In this document: positions 48,643-57,457 of the stretch, piece by piece
How the letters are laid out: each line of letters opens with the position of its first letter
Numbering within the stretch: position 1 is the stretch's first letter
NCBI RefSeq assembly: GCF_004327355.1
Contig: NZ_QJUM01000008.1
Coordinates: forward strand, 123,837 to 187,836
Direction: 5' to 3'
Source of the DNA: Phytopseudomonas dryadis
GTDB lineage: Bacteria; Pseudomonadota; Gammaproteobacteria; Pseudomonadales; Pseudomonadaceae
Length of the DNA: 64,000 nucleotides
The notes under the pieces: model-generated
What the model was told of the DNA's origin: nothing
Database searches by the model: none
What the model saw: the letters and a program-made list of their open reading frames with translations, nothing else
Position numbers and translations under genes: made by a program

Positions 48643-50316
48643 ATGCTGGTGCACCTGTCCGTACACAACTACGCCATCGTCGAACACCTGGATCTGGAGC
48701 TGGACGGCGGCATGAGCGTCATCAGCGGCGAAACCGGCGCCGGCAAGTCGATCATGCTCGACGCCCTGGGCCTGACCCTTGGCGATCGCGCCGACAGCGG
48801 CGTGGTGCGCCCCGGCGCCGACAAGGCGGACATCCTCGCCAGCTTCGATCTCGGCGACATCGCCGAAGCCCGCGCCTGGCTGGCCGAGCGCGACCTGGAC
48901 ACTGACGGCCCCTGCATCCTGCGCCGGGTGATCACCGCCGAAGGCCGCTCGCGCGGTTACATCAATGGCGCGCCCTGCCCGCTCGGCGACCTCAAGGCGC
49001 TGGGCGAACTGCTGATCGACATCCACAGCCAGCACGAGCACCAGTCGCTGCTCAAGGTCGACACCCACCGCCGCCTGCTCGACGAGTACGCCGCGGGCCA
49101 GGAACTCGCCCGCCAGGTGCAACTGGCCGCGCAGCGCTGGAAGCAGACCCGCAGCGAACTCGAGCGCCTGTCGTCCCAGGGCGACGAGCAACGCGCCCGC
49201 CACCAGTTGCTCAGTTATCAGCTGGAAGAACTGGACAACCTGGCGCTGGGCGAGAACGAACTGGAACAGCTCGAGCAGGATCACAAGGCCCTGTCCAATG
49301 CCGAAAGCCTGCTCGGCGCCTGCCGCCAGGTGATCGAACAATGCAGCGAAAGCGATGCCGGCAACGTGCTGTCCGCCCTCACCACCAGCCTCAACCGGCT
49401 CAGCGCCTTCCAAGGCCAGCCGGGCGCCCTCAACGAAGCCACCAACCTGCTGGCCAGCGCGCAGATCCAGGTCGAGGAAGCGGTCGGCGAACTCAACCGC
49501 TTCCTCGACCATTTCGATGCCGACCCCGAACGCCAGCAGCAACTGGAAGAACGCCTGGACGCCATCTACACCCTGGCACGCAAACACCGCATCCAGCCCA
49601 GCGAACTGCCGGCCATGCAGCAACAGCTGTTCGAGGAACTGGAAAGCCTCAACGCCGATGACCAGGCCACCGAACGCCTGGGCGAAGAGCTGGCCGCCTA
49701 CGGCCGCCACTACCAGGAAAAAGCCGCCGAACTCAGCGCCCTGCGGCGCAAGGCCGCCGGCAAGCTGGGCAAGGCCGTGGAGAAGGAAATGCAGGCCCTG
49801 GGCATGCCCGGCGGACGCTTCAGCATCGAGCTGCGCCACAACGGCAGCGAAGAACCACATCCCCACGGCCTGGAGCAGGTGGAGTTCCTGGTCAGCGCCA
49901 ACCCGGGGCAGCCACTCAAGGGCCTGGCCAAGGTCGCCTCAGGCGGCGAGCTGTCGCGTATCAGCCTGGCGATCCAGGTCATCACCGCGCAGACGTCGCG
50001 CGTGCCGACCCTGGTCTTCGATGAAGTCGATGTCGGTATCGGCGGCCCCACCGCCGAAGTGGTCGGGCAATTGCTGCGTCGCCTGGGCGAACGTGGCCAG
50101 GTGCTCACCGTCACCCACCTGCCCCAGGTCGCCGCGCAGGGCCATCAACACCTGTTCGTGCACAAGCTGCGCGGCAGCAATGCCACACGCACCGCCGTCA
50201 GCAAGCTGGAGGACGCCCAGCGGGTCGAGGAAATCGCGCGCATGCTGGGCGGCATCGACCTCACCGAAGAGTCCCTGGCCCATGCCCGCAAACTGGTCAG
50301 CAACGCCCAGAGCTGA
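48643..50316 (+). CDS. recN: DNA repair protein RecN
   Basis: The 557-residue SMC-like ATPase acts in double-strand break repair. Walker A is GETGAGKSIMLDALGL (about 29-44). Long coiled-coil arms span about 150-350. The signature SGGELSRISLAIQVI and Walker B LVFDEVDVGIGG follow. The ATG is preceded by GGGAGG, and a LexA box covers the promoter. It is divergent from grpE and ends at a strong terminator. Confidence 0.97.
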   Translation: MLVHLSVHNYAIVEHLDLELDGGMSVISGETGAGKSIMLDALGLTLGDRADSGVVRPGADKADILASFDLGDIAEARAWLAERDLDTDGPCILRRVITAEGRSRGYINGAPCPLGDLKALGELLIDIHSQHEHQSLLKVDTHRRLLDEYAAGQELARQVQLAAQRWKQTRSELERLSSQGDEQRARHQLLSYQLEELDNLALGENELEQLEQDHKALSNAESLLGACRQVIEQCSESDAGNVLSALTTSLNRLSAFQGQPGALNEATNLLASAQIQVEEAVGELNRFLDHFDADPERQQQLEERLDAIYTLARKHRIQPSELPAMQQQLFEELESLNADDQATERLGEELAAYGRHYQEKAAELSALRRKAAGKLGKAVEKEMQALGMPGGRFSIELRHNGSEEPHPHGLEQVEFLVSANPGQPLKGLAKVASGGELSRISLAIQVITAQTSRVPTLVFDEVDVGIGGPTAEVVGQLLRRLGERGQVLTVTHLPQVAAQGHQHLFVHKLRGSNATRTAVSKLEDAQRVEEIARMLGGIDLTEESLAHARKLVSNAQS

Positions 50317-50340
50317 GCACACATCAACCTTTATTGCAGG

Positions 50341-50377
50341 CGTGAAAAAGGCGACCCCGGGGTCGCCTTTTTCATCA
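50341..50377. terminator. Bidirectional terminator between recN and fur
   Basis: GAAAAAGGCGACCCC directly abuts GGGGTCGCCTTTTTC as a near-perfect palindrome with A and T tails. It serves the convergent recN (plus) and fur (minus) genes. Confidence 0.92.
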
Positions 50378-50387
50378 CTGGGCGTAC

Positions 50388-50801
50388 TTACTGCTTGGCA
50401 CCGGTGGTGCGCACGTACAGAACCAGGTTGTGATCCACCAGTTCGAAACCGTGCTCGCGAACGATCTCCTTCTGGCGCTTTTCGATCTCGGCATCGAAGA
50501 ACTCGATCACATCGCCGGTATCGACGCACACCATATGGTCATGGTGACCGCCATCGGCCAATTCGAACACGGCATGGCCGCCATCGAAGTTGTGACGTAC
50601 CACCAGCCCCGCCGCCTCGAACTGGGTCAGCACCCGGTAAACCGTGGCCAGACCAACGTCTTCGCCAGCCTCCATCAGGGACTTGTACACATCCTCCGCG
50701 CTCATGTGACGCTGCTCAGCAGAGTCGAGCATCTGCAGGATTTTGACCCGTGGCAGGGTCACTTTCAGGCCAGCCTTGCGTAGTTCGCTATTTTCAACCA
50801 T
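50388..50801 (-). CDS. fur: Ferric uptake regulator Fur
   Basis: The 137-residue metalloregulator represses iron acquisition genes with Fe2+. The winged helix lies in the N-terminal half (LPRVKILQML ... GLATVYRVLTQFEAAGLV). The metal site HHDH lies in ADGGHHDHMVCVDTGDVIEF. Unlike E. coli Fur it lacks the C-terminal CxxC zinc motifs, as known for P. aeruginosa Fur. It is divergent from bamE across a 96-base gap. Confidence 0.97.
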   Translation of the reverse strand: MVENSELRKAGLKVTLPRVKILQMLDSAEQRHMSAEDVYKSLMEAGEDVGLATVYRVLTQFEAAGLVVRHNFDGGHAVFELADGGHHDHMVCVDTGDVIEFFDAEIEKRQKEIVREHGFELVDHNLVLYVRTTGAKQ

Positions 50802-50897
50802 GGTCTGCTTTCTCGCGGAAGCGCTTCGCAGCTTCCCTTATTGCGGGTATGATCCGGGTTTACGTTGCCCAGCCAAGATAGTGGAAGACGCCCACCG

Positions 50898-51407
50898 ATG
50901 CAAAAAACCAAACTCCTGCTGACCAGCCTCATGTTCATGGGGCTCATCGCACTCGCCGGTTGCTCATTCCCCGGGGTTTATAAAATCGACATCCAACAGG
51001 GCAATGTCGTCACGCAGGATATGATAGACCAGTTGAGGCCGGGAATGACCCGACGTCAAGTGCGGTTTATCATGGGCAATCCCCTGCTGACCGATACCTT
51101 TCACGCCAACCGCTGGGACTACCTCTACAGCATGCAACCCGGTGGCGGCCAACGTCAGCAGGAACGCATCAGCGTCAACTTCGATGCCAACGACCAACTG
51201 GTTGGCCTGTCCGGCGATTTCATGCCGGGCGTAAGCCGCGACGACGCCATCCTTGGTCGTGACGGCGACACCCAGACGGCCCCCGCCAGCCAGACCGATG
51301 AGCCGGCGGCTCCCGGCTCCCTGCTGGAACAGATCCAGCGCGAAGTGGACGATGCGCAAACCGTTCCGGTACCGACCCCGGAACCGTTGGAAACCTCGCC
51401 GCAATAA
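50898..51407 (+). CDS. bamE: Outer-membrane assembly lipoprotein BamE (OmlA)
   Basis: The 169-residue lipoprotein of the BAM complex has a signal peptide with lipobox LAGC (lipidated Cys about residue 22). The SmpA/OmlA domain is visible in [30 protein letters not shown] and [12 protein letters not shown]. The Pro/Gln/Thr-rich C-terminal extension after residue 120 is Pseudomonas-like. The ATG at 50898 (MQKTKLL) begins the signal sequence. Divergence from fur is conserved in pseudomonads. Confidence 0.95.
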   Translation: MQKTKLLLTSLMFMGLIALAGCSFPGVYKIDIQQGNVVTQDMIDQLRPGMTRRQVRFIMGNPLLTDTFHANRWDYLYSMQPGGGQRQQERISVNFDANDQLVGLSGDFMPGVSRDDAILGRDGDTQTAPASQTDEPAAPGSLLEQIQREVDDAQTVPVPTPEPLETSPQ

Positions 51408-51419
51408 GCCCTACCCAGT

Positions 51420-51454
51420 ACGAAAAAGCCCCGGCACATGCCGGGGCTTTTTCA
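51420..51454. terminator. Bidirectional terminator between bamE and rnfH
   Basis: AAAAAGCCCCGGCACATGCCGGGGCTTTTT is an inverted repeat with A and T tails between convergent genes. Confidence 0.93.
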
Positions 51455-51467
51455 TGGGGCGGCGGTT

Positions 51468-51791
51468 TCAGCTCTCGGCCCGAGTCTGCCTGGCCCGCTC
51501 CGCGGCCATGGCCGCACGGCGCTTGCGTACCTCCTTGGGATCGGCCAGCAGGGGCCGGTAGATTTCGACACGCTCGCCCTCTTCCAGCACACGCTGTTCG
51601 GGGCAGGCGATGGCTTTGCCGAAGATTCCCAGCGGGGCGCCGAGCAGATCGAGCTCGGGAAAACGCGCCTGTAGTCCGGACTGCAATACCGCCTCGCGCG
51701 CAGTGGTGCCAACCGGCAGTCGCAACTGGATCAACGCCTGCTCGCGTGGCGTGGCGTAAACCACCTCGATCGATAGCGCTTCGCTAGCCAT
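51468..51791 (-). CDS. rnfH: RnfH-family ubiquitin-like-fold protein
   Basis: The 107-residue beta-grasp protein contains IEVVYATPREQALIQLRLPVGTTAREAVLQSGL and EGERVEIYRPLLADPKEVRKRRA, typical of RnfH/UPF0125. It is commonly paired with ratA; function is unclear. The start [10 protein letters not shown] at 51791 overlaps the 3' end of ratA by eight bases. A longer start would extend further into ratA. Confidence 0.88.
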   Translation of the reverse strand: MASEALSIEVVYATPREQALIQLRLPVGTTAREAVLQSGLQARFPELDLLGAPLGIFGKAIACPEQRVLEEGERVEIYRPLLADPKEVRKRRAAMAAERARQTRAES

Positions 51792-52218
51792 GCAGCTGCT
51801 TGGCTCGCTGGCAGAAGGCATCGACCAGGGTATTGGCCGCCTGATTGAACAGCGGCCCGAGGGTCGCGCGCATCAGCGGCCCGGCATAATCGAAGGTCAG
51901 ATCCAGACTGATCTTGCAGGCCTTGTCGCCCAGCGGCTTGAACAGCCACTGACCGTGCAGATGCTCGAATGGTCCATCTTCGAGATTCAGCTCGATCGAT
52001 TGCCCGGGCACCAGCACGTTCCGTGTGACGAAGCGCTGACTCAGCCCGCCCTTGGCCACCTCCAGGCTCGCACGCATGTGCGTGTCGCTGGCCTCGAAGA
52101 CCTCGCTGGAAGCACACCAGGGCAGGAACTCCGGGTATCGCGCGACATCGTTGACCAGCTCGTACAGCGCCTGAGCCGGGTAAGGCAACAAGGCCGAGCG
52201 TTGAATATGCGTGCTCAT
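51784..52218 (-). CDS. ratA: RatA-family START-domain protein
   Basis: The 144-residue SRPBCC/START-like protein matches the RatA/Coq10 family: [31 protein letters not shown], then [33 protein letters not shown]. coli RatA binds the 50S subunit; Coq10 relatives bind ubiquinone. Which role applies is not decidable. The start MSTHIQRS at 52218 is chosen because the upstream extension is not homologous. It is divergent from smpB. Confidence 0.88.
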   Translation of the reverse strand: MSTHIQRSALLPYPAQALYELVNDVARYPEFLPWCASSEVFEASDTHMRASLEVAKGGLSQRFVTRNVLVPGQSIELNLEDGPFEHLHGQWLFKPLGDKACKISLDLTFDYAGPLMRATLGPLFNQAANTLVDAFCQRAKQLHG

Positions 52219-52408
52219 AACAGTCGTATTTCCACGGTTGGCAGCGCCATTGCACAGGGCGCCATGGACACGATGCGCCGGTGTATACAGGCATCGACCC
52301 ATTGAAAGAGGACAGCGGCCATTGTCGAGGATTCACCCCAACGGCTCAAGCGCGCACTGGCCGCACGCTTTCGCTTACGCACACATGGCGCAGTCGCGCC
52401 GGACTCCA

Positions 52409-52414
52409 TATAAT
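52409..52414 (+). promoter_or_regulatory. -10 box of smpB (TATAAT)
   Basis: A consensus TATAAT ends only nine bases before the smpB ATG at 52424, without a good -35 box. If used, the mRNA would be nearly leaderless. Confidence 0.5.
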
Positions 52415-52423
52415 GCGCCGCCT

Positions 52424-52906
52424 ATGGCTAAACAAAAGAAACACCCTCAAGGCAGCATCGCGCAGAACAAGAAGGCGATGCACGACTATTTCGTCGAGCA
52501 TCGATTCGAGGCCGGCCTGGCTCTGGCCGGCTGGGAAGTGAAAAGCCTGCGTGCCGGCAAGGCGCAACTGGTCGACAGCTACGTGCTGCTCAAGGACGAC
52601 GAAGCCTGGCTGATGGGCTGCCACATCACACCGCTGAAAACCGCTAGCACCCACGTCATCGCCGATCCGACGCGCACGCGCAAGCTGCTGCTCAACAAAC
52701 GCGAACTGGAAAAGCTGTTCGGCTCGGTGCAGCAGAAAGGCTACACCTGTGTCGCCCTGTCGCTGTACTGGAAACAGCACCTGGTCAAATGCGAAGTGGC
52801 CCTGGCCAAGGGCAAGAAAGACTTCGACAAGCGTCACACCGAGAAAGAGCGCGACGCCGACCGCGAAGTGCAGCGCGCCATGCGCAGCAAGGGCAAGGAC
52901 GACTAG
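52424..52906 (+). CDS. smpB: SsrA-binding protein SmpB
   Basis: The 160-residue tmRNA partner in trans-translation has the family signature [38 protein letters not shown]. The C-terminal basic tail is [25 protein letters not shown]. The start at 52424 (MAKQKKH) is standard. No Shine-Dalgarno sequence is evident, and a TATAAT lies immediately upstream. The tmRNA gene lies about 7 kb downstream. Confidence 0.97.
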   Translation: MAKQKKHPQGSIAQNKKAMHDYFVEHRFEAGLALAGWEVKSLRAGKAQLVDSYVLLKDDEAWLMGCHITPLKTASTHVIADPTRTRKLLLNKRELEKLFGSVQQKGYTCVALSLYWKQHLVKCEVALAKGKKDFDKRHTEKERDADREVQRAMRSKGKDD

Positions 52907-52908
52907 CT

Positions 52909-52936
52909 AGCAGCTGCAAGCTTCAAGCGGCAAGCC
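52909..52936 (+). repeat. Degenerate heptamer repeat after smpB
   Basis: CAGCTGCAAGCTTCAAGCGG-type units start six bases after the smpB stop and belong to the CTGCAAG family. The remainder of the smpB-lldR gap (52937-53356) holds the TAGGAGC-type repeat and nothing coding that I can support. Confidence 0.75.
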
Positions 52937-53167
52937 CGTCGGCGGCACGCACCCTTGCAATCCGCAGGGTGGGTTAGGCGCCTAACGCGACCTTTTATGA
53001 ACGCCCCTATCCGCATGGTGCCATCACCCACCATTGGCGCAACGCCGGATATCGCCTGGAGGGTTATGTGGCGCTCCACGATTGCGTTGCCTGATCGCTC
53101 GACGCCCCGCGCCGCCGCCCCCCCCCCACAGGATTCAGCAACAAGCGCGTAGAATGGCCACATTTGC

Positions 53168-53314
53168 GTGGGAGCCGCGACCTCGCGGCGAATCGTGGCC
53201 ATACAGCGATTTTTGCAGCATGGCCGCTATCGCATCGCGCCGGGGCGACACTCCTACTTGTGAACCCTGACTGCGAACGGGCTCTTGCAGGCCAAGGATC
53301 GAGACGGTATCTAC
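53168..53314. repeat. TAGGAGC-type repeat, copy 3, with arm
   Basis: The core (53168-53258) and arm (53259-53314) match the block at 14341-14493 in inverted orientation over about 150 bases. Scattered mismatches show divergence. The core also matches copy 1 at 10234. It lies between smpB and the lldR stop. Confidence 0.8.
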
Positions 53315-53356
53315 GGGCGCCCGGCTCCTGCTTACCGCTTGTGGCTTGCCGCTGCC

Positions 53357-54124
53357 CTAAAGCCCCTGCCGCCGCTGTGCGCGCAGTTCGCGACGCTCCT
53401 GCTGCATCACTTCGGCCAGCACCTCCTGCACGTAATCGATGTGCTGGTTGGAGATCGCCCGTGCCTCCTCGGCGCGGCCTTCGATGATCGCCTCGTAGAG
53501 GGCCCGATGCTGAACGATCAGCATGTCGCGGGTTTCGCTGCGTTGGGCGTACATGCCGCCGATGTTGGTGACCACGTTGCGCTTGAGCAGATCGAACAGG
53601 CCACGGATGGTGTGCAGCAGCACCGCATTGTGGCTGGCCTCGGCAATGGCCAGGTGGAAACTCGCATCTGCCGCGCCCTCTTCGGCCCGGGTCACCTCAC
53701 CACTGCGCCCATAGCAGTCGAGCAGCCTGTCGAAGGCCTCGGTCAGACGCTGGCGATCCAGATCGGTGGCACGCAACGCCGCGTAGTAGGCGCAGGAACC
53801 CTCCAGGGTATGGCGGAACTCGAGCAGATCGCGTTGCGCATCGGCATTGCTTTCCAGCAGGTGCAGCAGCGGGTCGCTGAAGGTGGAGCCCAGCGTCTCG
53901 CACACATAGTTGCCGCCACCCTGGCGGCTGCTCAGCAGGCCCTTGGCCGCCAGTTTCTGAATGGCCTCGCGCAAGGACGGGCGCGAGACGCCGAACTGCT
54001 CGGCCAGCACGCGCTCCGCCGGCAGGCGCTCACCGGCTTTCAGCGTGCCTTCGAGGATCATGGCCTCCAGCTGGGTGACGATATCGTCCGACAAACGCCG
54101 CTGTCGCACCTGACCAAAACTCAT
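53357..54124 (-). CDS. lldR: LldR: GntR/FadR-family lactate regulator
   Basis: The 255-residue regulator has an N-terminal winged helix (RLSDDIVTQLEAMILEGTLKAGERLPAERVLAEQFGVSRPSLREAIQKLAAKG, residues about 9-61). A C-terminal all-helical FCD ligand-binding domain contains RHTLEGSCAYYAALRATD and FHLAIAEASHNAVLLHTI. It is divergent from lldP and close to P. aeruginosa LldR, which represses lactate genes until L-lactate binds. The start MSFGQVRQRR at 54124 removes a non-homologous 44-residue extension. Confidence 0.93.
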   Translation of the reverse strand: MSFGQVRQRRLSDDIVTQLEAMILEGTLKAGERLPAERVLAEQFGVSRPSLREAIQKLAAKGLLSSRQGGGNYVCETLGSTFSDPLLHLLESNADAQRDLLEFRHTLEGSCAYYAALRATDLDRQRLTEAFDRLLDCYGRSGEVTRAEEGAADASFHLAIAEASHNAVLLHTIRGLFDLLKRNVVTNIGGMYAQRSETRDMLIVQHRALYEAIIEGRAEEARAISNQHIDYVQEVLAEVMQQERRELRAQRRQGL

Positions 54125-54304
54125 TGCTTCACCACTCCCTTTCGCTTCGCGGATCCGTCGTGCCATCGCGCAATTCAAGCAGCCTAACCAGCGCCGCCCG
54201 CCGCCACAAGCACGGCTCCGAACAACGACCCTGCGACCAAAGTAGTAGAAGCGCAAATTGACGCATCACAAGCGAAGCTCCTATTCTGGGCAGCCTTGAT
54301 TGTA

Positions 54305-54321
54305 AATTGGTATTACCAATT
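54305..54321. promoter_or_regulatory. Candidate LldR operator
   Basis: AATTGGTATTACCAATT is a perfect 17-base palindrome with TTGG/CCAA half-sites like FadR-family operators. It lies in the lldR-lldP intergenic region 89 bases upstream of the lldP start. It is the only such palindrome I see there. Confidence 0.8.
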
Positions 54322-54381
54322 AATGTTCAAGCAGCCGCAGCCCCAGCATCCTCGCCGCACACCGTGGCCAGCGCTCGGCGA

Positions 54382-54395
54382 AACCAACAACAACC
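54382..54395 (+). promoter_or_regulatory. Hfq/Crc-type A-rich motif in the lldP leader
   Basis: AACCAACAACAACC contains AACAACAA, fitting the AANAANAA pattern bound by Hfq with Crc. It is 17-24 bases upstream of the lldP ATG, overlapping the expected ribosome-binding region, where no strong Shine-Dalgarno is present. This would place lactate uptake under catabolite repression relieved by CrcZ. Confidence 0.65.
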
Positions 54396-54409
54396 CGCGA
54401 GCCCTTCAC

Positions 54410-56095
54410 ATGCAAACATGGCAACAGCTCTACGCCCCGCTCGGCAGCCTTGGCCTGTCCGCACTGGTCGCCGTCATCCCGATCGTGTTCTTCTTTCTCG
54501 CCCTGGCGGTGTTCCGCATGAAGGGGCACGTTGCCGGCAGCATCACCCTGGCGCTGTCGATCGTCATCGCCATCGCCGCCTTCGGCATGCCGGTGGACAT
54601 GGCCCTGGCCGCAGCCGGCTATGGTTTCGCCTATGGCCTGTGGCCGATCGCCTGGATCATCGTGGCGGCGGTGTTCCTCTACAAACTGACGGTCAAGAGC
54701 GGCCAGTTCGAGATCATCCGCAGCTCGGTGCTGTCGATCACCGATGACCAGCGCCTGCAGGTATTGCTGATCGGCTTCTCCTTCGGCGCCTTCCTCGAAG
54801 GTGCCGCCGGCTTCGGCGCCCCGGTGGCCATCACCGCCGCCCTGCTCGTCGGCCTGGGCTTCAATCCGCTGTACGCCGCCGGCCTGTGCCTGATCGCCAA
54901 CACCGCACCGGTGGCGTTCGGCGCCCTCGGCATCCCGATCATCGTCGCCGGCCAGGTCACCGGCATCGACGCGTTCAAGATCGGCGCCATGGCCGGTCGG
55001 CAGTTGCCGATCCTGTCGGTCATCGTGCCGTTCTGGCTGGTGGCGATGATGGATGGCTGGAAAGGCATCAAGGAAACCTGGCCGGCCGCCCTGGTAGCGG
55101 GCGTCAGCTTCGCCATCACCCAGTACTACACCTCCAACTACATCGGCCCGGAACTGCCGGACATCACCTCGGCCCTAGTCAGCCTGGTGTGCCTGACCCT
55201 GTTCCTCAAGGTCTGGCAACCCAAGCGTGCCGCCGACAGCCAGATCGCCGGCGTCAGCGGCGGTGCGGCAGTGGCCGGCGGCTTCGGCGGCGTGCGCAGC
55301 ACCACGCCATCGCCCTACAGCCTGGCGCAGATCCTCAAGGCCTGGTCGCCGTTCCTGATCCTCACCGCCATGGTCACCATCTGGACCCTGAAACCCTTCA
55401 AGGCCCTGTTCGCCCCGGGCGGCGCGCTGGACAGCCTGGTGTTCATGCTGGCCATTCCCTACCTGGATCAACTGGTGATCAAGGTCGCGCCGATCGTCGC
55501 CAACCCGACGCCGATCGCCGCGGTGTTCAAGCTCGACCCGATCTCGGCCACCGGCACGGCGATCTTCTTCTCGGCGCTGCTGTCGATGCTGGTACTGAAG
55601 ATCAATGCAAAAATTGGTCTTACCACTCTCAAGGAAACCTTCTACGAACTGCGCTGGCCGATCCTGTCCATCGGCATGGTGCTGGCATTCGCCTTCGTCA
55701 CCAACTACTCGGGCATGTCCACCACCATGGCCCTGGTATTGGCCGGCACCGGCGTGGCGTTCCCGTTCTTCTCGCCGTTCCTCGGCTGGCTGGGCGTGTT
55801 CCTGACCGGTTCGGACACCTCGTCCAACGCCCTGTTCGGCTCGCTGCAGGCCACCACCGCGCACCAGATCGGCGTCAACGACACCCTGCTGGTGGCGGCC
55901 AACACCAGCGGTGGCGTGACCGGCAAGATGATCTCGCCACAGTCCATCGCCGTGGCCTGCGCCGCTACCGGGATGGTGGGTCGCGAGTCCGACCTGTTCC
56001 GCTTTACCCTCAAGCACAGCCTGATCTTTGCCACCTTCGTCGGCCTGATCACCCTGGCTCAAGCCTATTGGCTGACCGGCATGCTGGTGCACTGA
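54410..56095 (+). CDS. lldP: L-lactate permease
   Basis: The 561-residue inner-membrane transporter of the LctP family has about 12-14 membrane segments. Conserved stretches are [60 protein letters not shown] and [25 protein letters not shown]. It imports lactate by proton symport. The start at 54410 ([12 protein letters not shown]) excludes a 38-codon upstream extension that crosses the operator. A GC-rich hairpin (GACCCGGCC/GGCCGGGTC, about 56108-56134) follows, then lldD. Confidence 0.95.
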   Translation: MQTWQQLYAPLGSLGLSALVAVIPIVFFFLALAVFRMKGHVAGSITLALSIVIAIAAFGMPVDMALAAAGYGFAYGLWPIAWIIVAAVFLYKLTVKSGQFEIIRSSVLSITDDQRLQVLLIGFSFGAFLEGAAGFGAPVAITAALLVGLGFNPLYAAGLCLIANTAPVAFGALGIPIIVAGQVTGIDAFKIGAMAGRQLPILSVIVPFWLVAMMDGWKGIKETWPAALVAGVSFAITQYYTSNYIGPELPDITSALVSLVCLTLFLKVWQPKRAADSQIAGVSGGAAVAGGFGGVRSTTPSPYSLAQILKAWSPFLILTAMVTIWTLKPFKALFAPGGALDSLVFMLAIPYLDQLVIKVAPIVANPTPIAAVFKLDPISATGTAIFFSALLSMLVLKINAKIGLTTLKETFYELRWPILSIGMVLAFAFVTNYSGMSTTMALVLAGTGVAFPFFSPFLGWLGVFLTGSDTSSNALFGSLQATTAHQIGVNDTLLVAANTSGGVTGKMISPQSIAVACAATGMVGRESDLFRFTLKHSLIFATFVGLITLAQAYWLTGMLVH

Positions 56096-56314
56096 GACAC
56101 GGCAAACGACCCGGCCTGGCCGCCCGGCCGGGTCACACGCCAGAACCGACACTATGATGAGCGAACCGATTCAGCAGCAGGCGTCCTATGCTGATGAAAC
56201 GTCTGCAGTGCCACGCGTCCCTGGCCCCGTGCCGGGGTTCGTGCGTTGCCGCAGCACGTTTCTGGCGGGCACGCCCACGCCGGCTCATCACCTCCTGCCA
56301 ATGGAGCCCAGCCC

Positions 56315-57454
56315 ATGATCATTTCTGCCTCTACCGATTACCGCGCCGCGGCACAACGCCGCCTGCCGCCGTTCCTGTTCCATTACATCGACGGCGGTGC
56401 CTACGCCGAGTACACGCTCAAGCGCAACGTCGAGGACCTGGCCAGCATCGCCCTGCGCCAGCGCGTCCTGAAGAACATGTCCGAGCTGAGCCTGGAGACC
56501 ACGCTGTTCAACGAGACACTGGCGATGCCGGTGGCCCTCGCCCCGGTCGGCCTGACCGGCATGTACGCGCGCCGTGGTGAAGTACAGGCGGCCAAGGCGG
56601 CCGATGCCAAGGGTATCCCCTTCACCCTGTCCACCGTCTCGGTGTGCCCCATCGAGGAAGTGGCCCCGGCGATCAAGCGGCCGATGTGGTTCCAGCTCTA
56701 CGTGCTGAAGGATCGCGGCTTCATGAAGAACGCCCTGGAGCGTGCCAAGGCCGCCGGCGTGACCACCTTGGTGTTCACCGTCGACATGCCCACGCCCGGC
56801 GCCCGCTACCGTGACGCCCACTCCGGCATGAGTGGCGCCAACGCACCCATGCGACGCATGCTGCAGGCCTTCACCCACCCATCGTGGGCCTGGGATGTCG
56901 GCCTGCTGGGCCGCCCCCATGACCTGGGCAACATCTCCACCTACCGCGGCAACCCCACCGGCCTGGCCGACTACATCGGCTGGCTCGGCGCCAACTTCGA
57001 CCCGTCGATCTCCTGGAAGGATCTGGAGTGGATTCGCGAGTTCTGGGACGGCCCCATGGTGATCAAGGGCATCCTCGATCCGGAAGATGCCCGCGACGCC
57101 GTGAAATTCGGCGCCGACGGCATCGTCGTGTCCAACCACGGCGGCCGCCAGCTCGATGGCGTGCTGTCCAGTGCCCGCGCCCTGCCGGCCATCGCCGACG
57201 CGGTCAAGGGCGACCTGAAAATCCTCGCCGACTCCGGCATCCGCAACGGCCTGGACGTGGTGCGCATGATCGCCCTGGGCGCCGACACGGTGATGCTCGG
57301 CCGCGCCTTCGTCTACGCCCTGGCCGCCGCCGGTGGCGCAGGCGTGAGCAATCTGCTCGACCTGATCGAGAAAGAAATGCGCGTGGCCATGGTGCTGACC
57401 GGCGCCAAGTCCATCGCCGAAATCAGCGCCGACTCGCTGGTCAAGGAGCTCTGA
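56315..57454 (+). CDS. lldD: L-lactate dehydrogenase (FMN, quinone-linked)
   Basis: The 379-residue flavoenzyme oxidises L-lactate to pyruvate at the membrane. The FMN alpha-hydroxyacid dehydrogenase barrel shows [38 protein letters not shown] and [13 protein letters not shown]. The active-site block is [13 protein letters not shown], with catalytic His and Arg. The start at 56315 ([10 protein letters not shown]) is the family start. The stop and the next start are three bases apart. Confidence 0.96.
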   Translation: MIISASTDYRAAAQRRLPPFLFHYIDGGAYAEYTLKRNVEDLASIALRQRVLKNMSELSLETTLFNETLAMPVALAPVGLTGMYARRGEVQAAKAADAKGIPFTLSTVSVCPIEEVAPAIKRPMWFQLYVLKDRGFMKNALERAKAAGVTTLVFTVDMPTPGARYRDAHSGMSGANAPMRRMLQAFTHPSWAWDVGLLGRPHDLGNISTYRGNPTGLADYIGWLGANFDPSISWKDLEWIREFWDGPMVIKGILDPEDARDAVKFGADGIVVSNHGGRQLDGVLSSARALPAIADAVKGDLKILADSGIRNGLDVVRMIALGADTVMLGRAFVYALAAAGGAGVSNLLDLIEKEMRVAMVLTGAKSIAEISADSLVKEL

Positions 57455-57457
57455 GCC

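Noticed and set aside
56100..56314. Possible short gene between lldP and lldD
   Set aside because: Only a GC-rich hairpin and an in-frame extension of lldD are present; nothing coding is supported.
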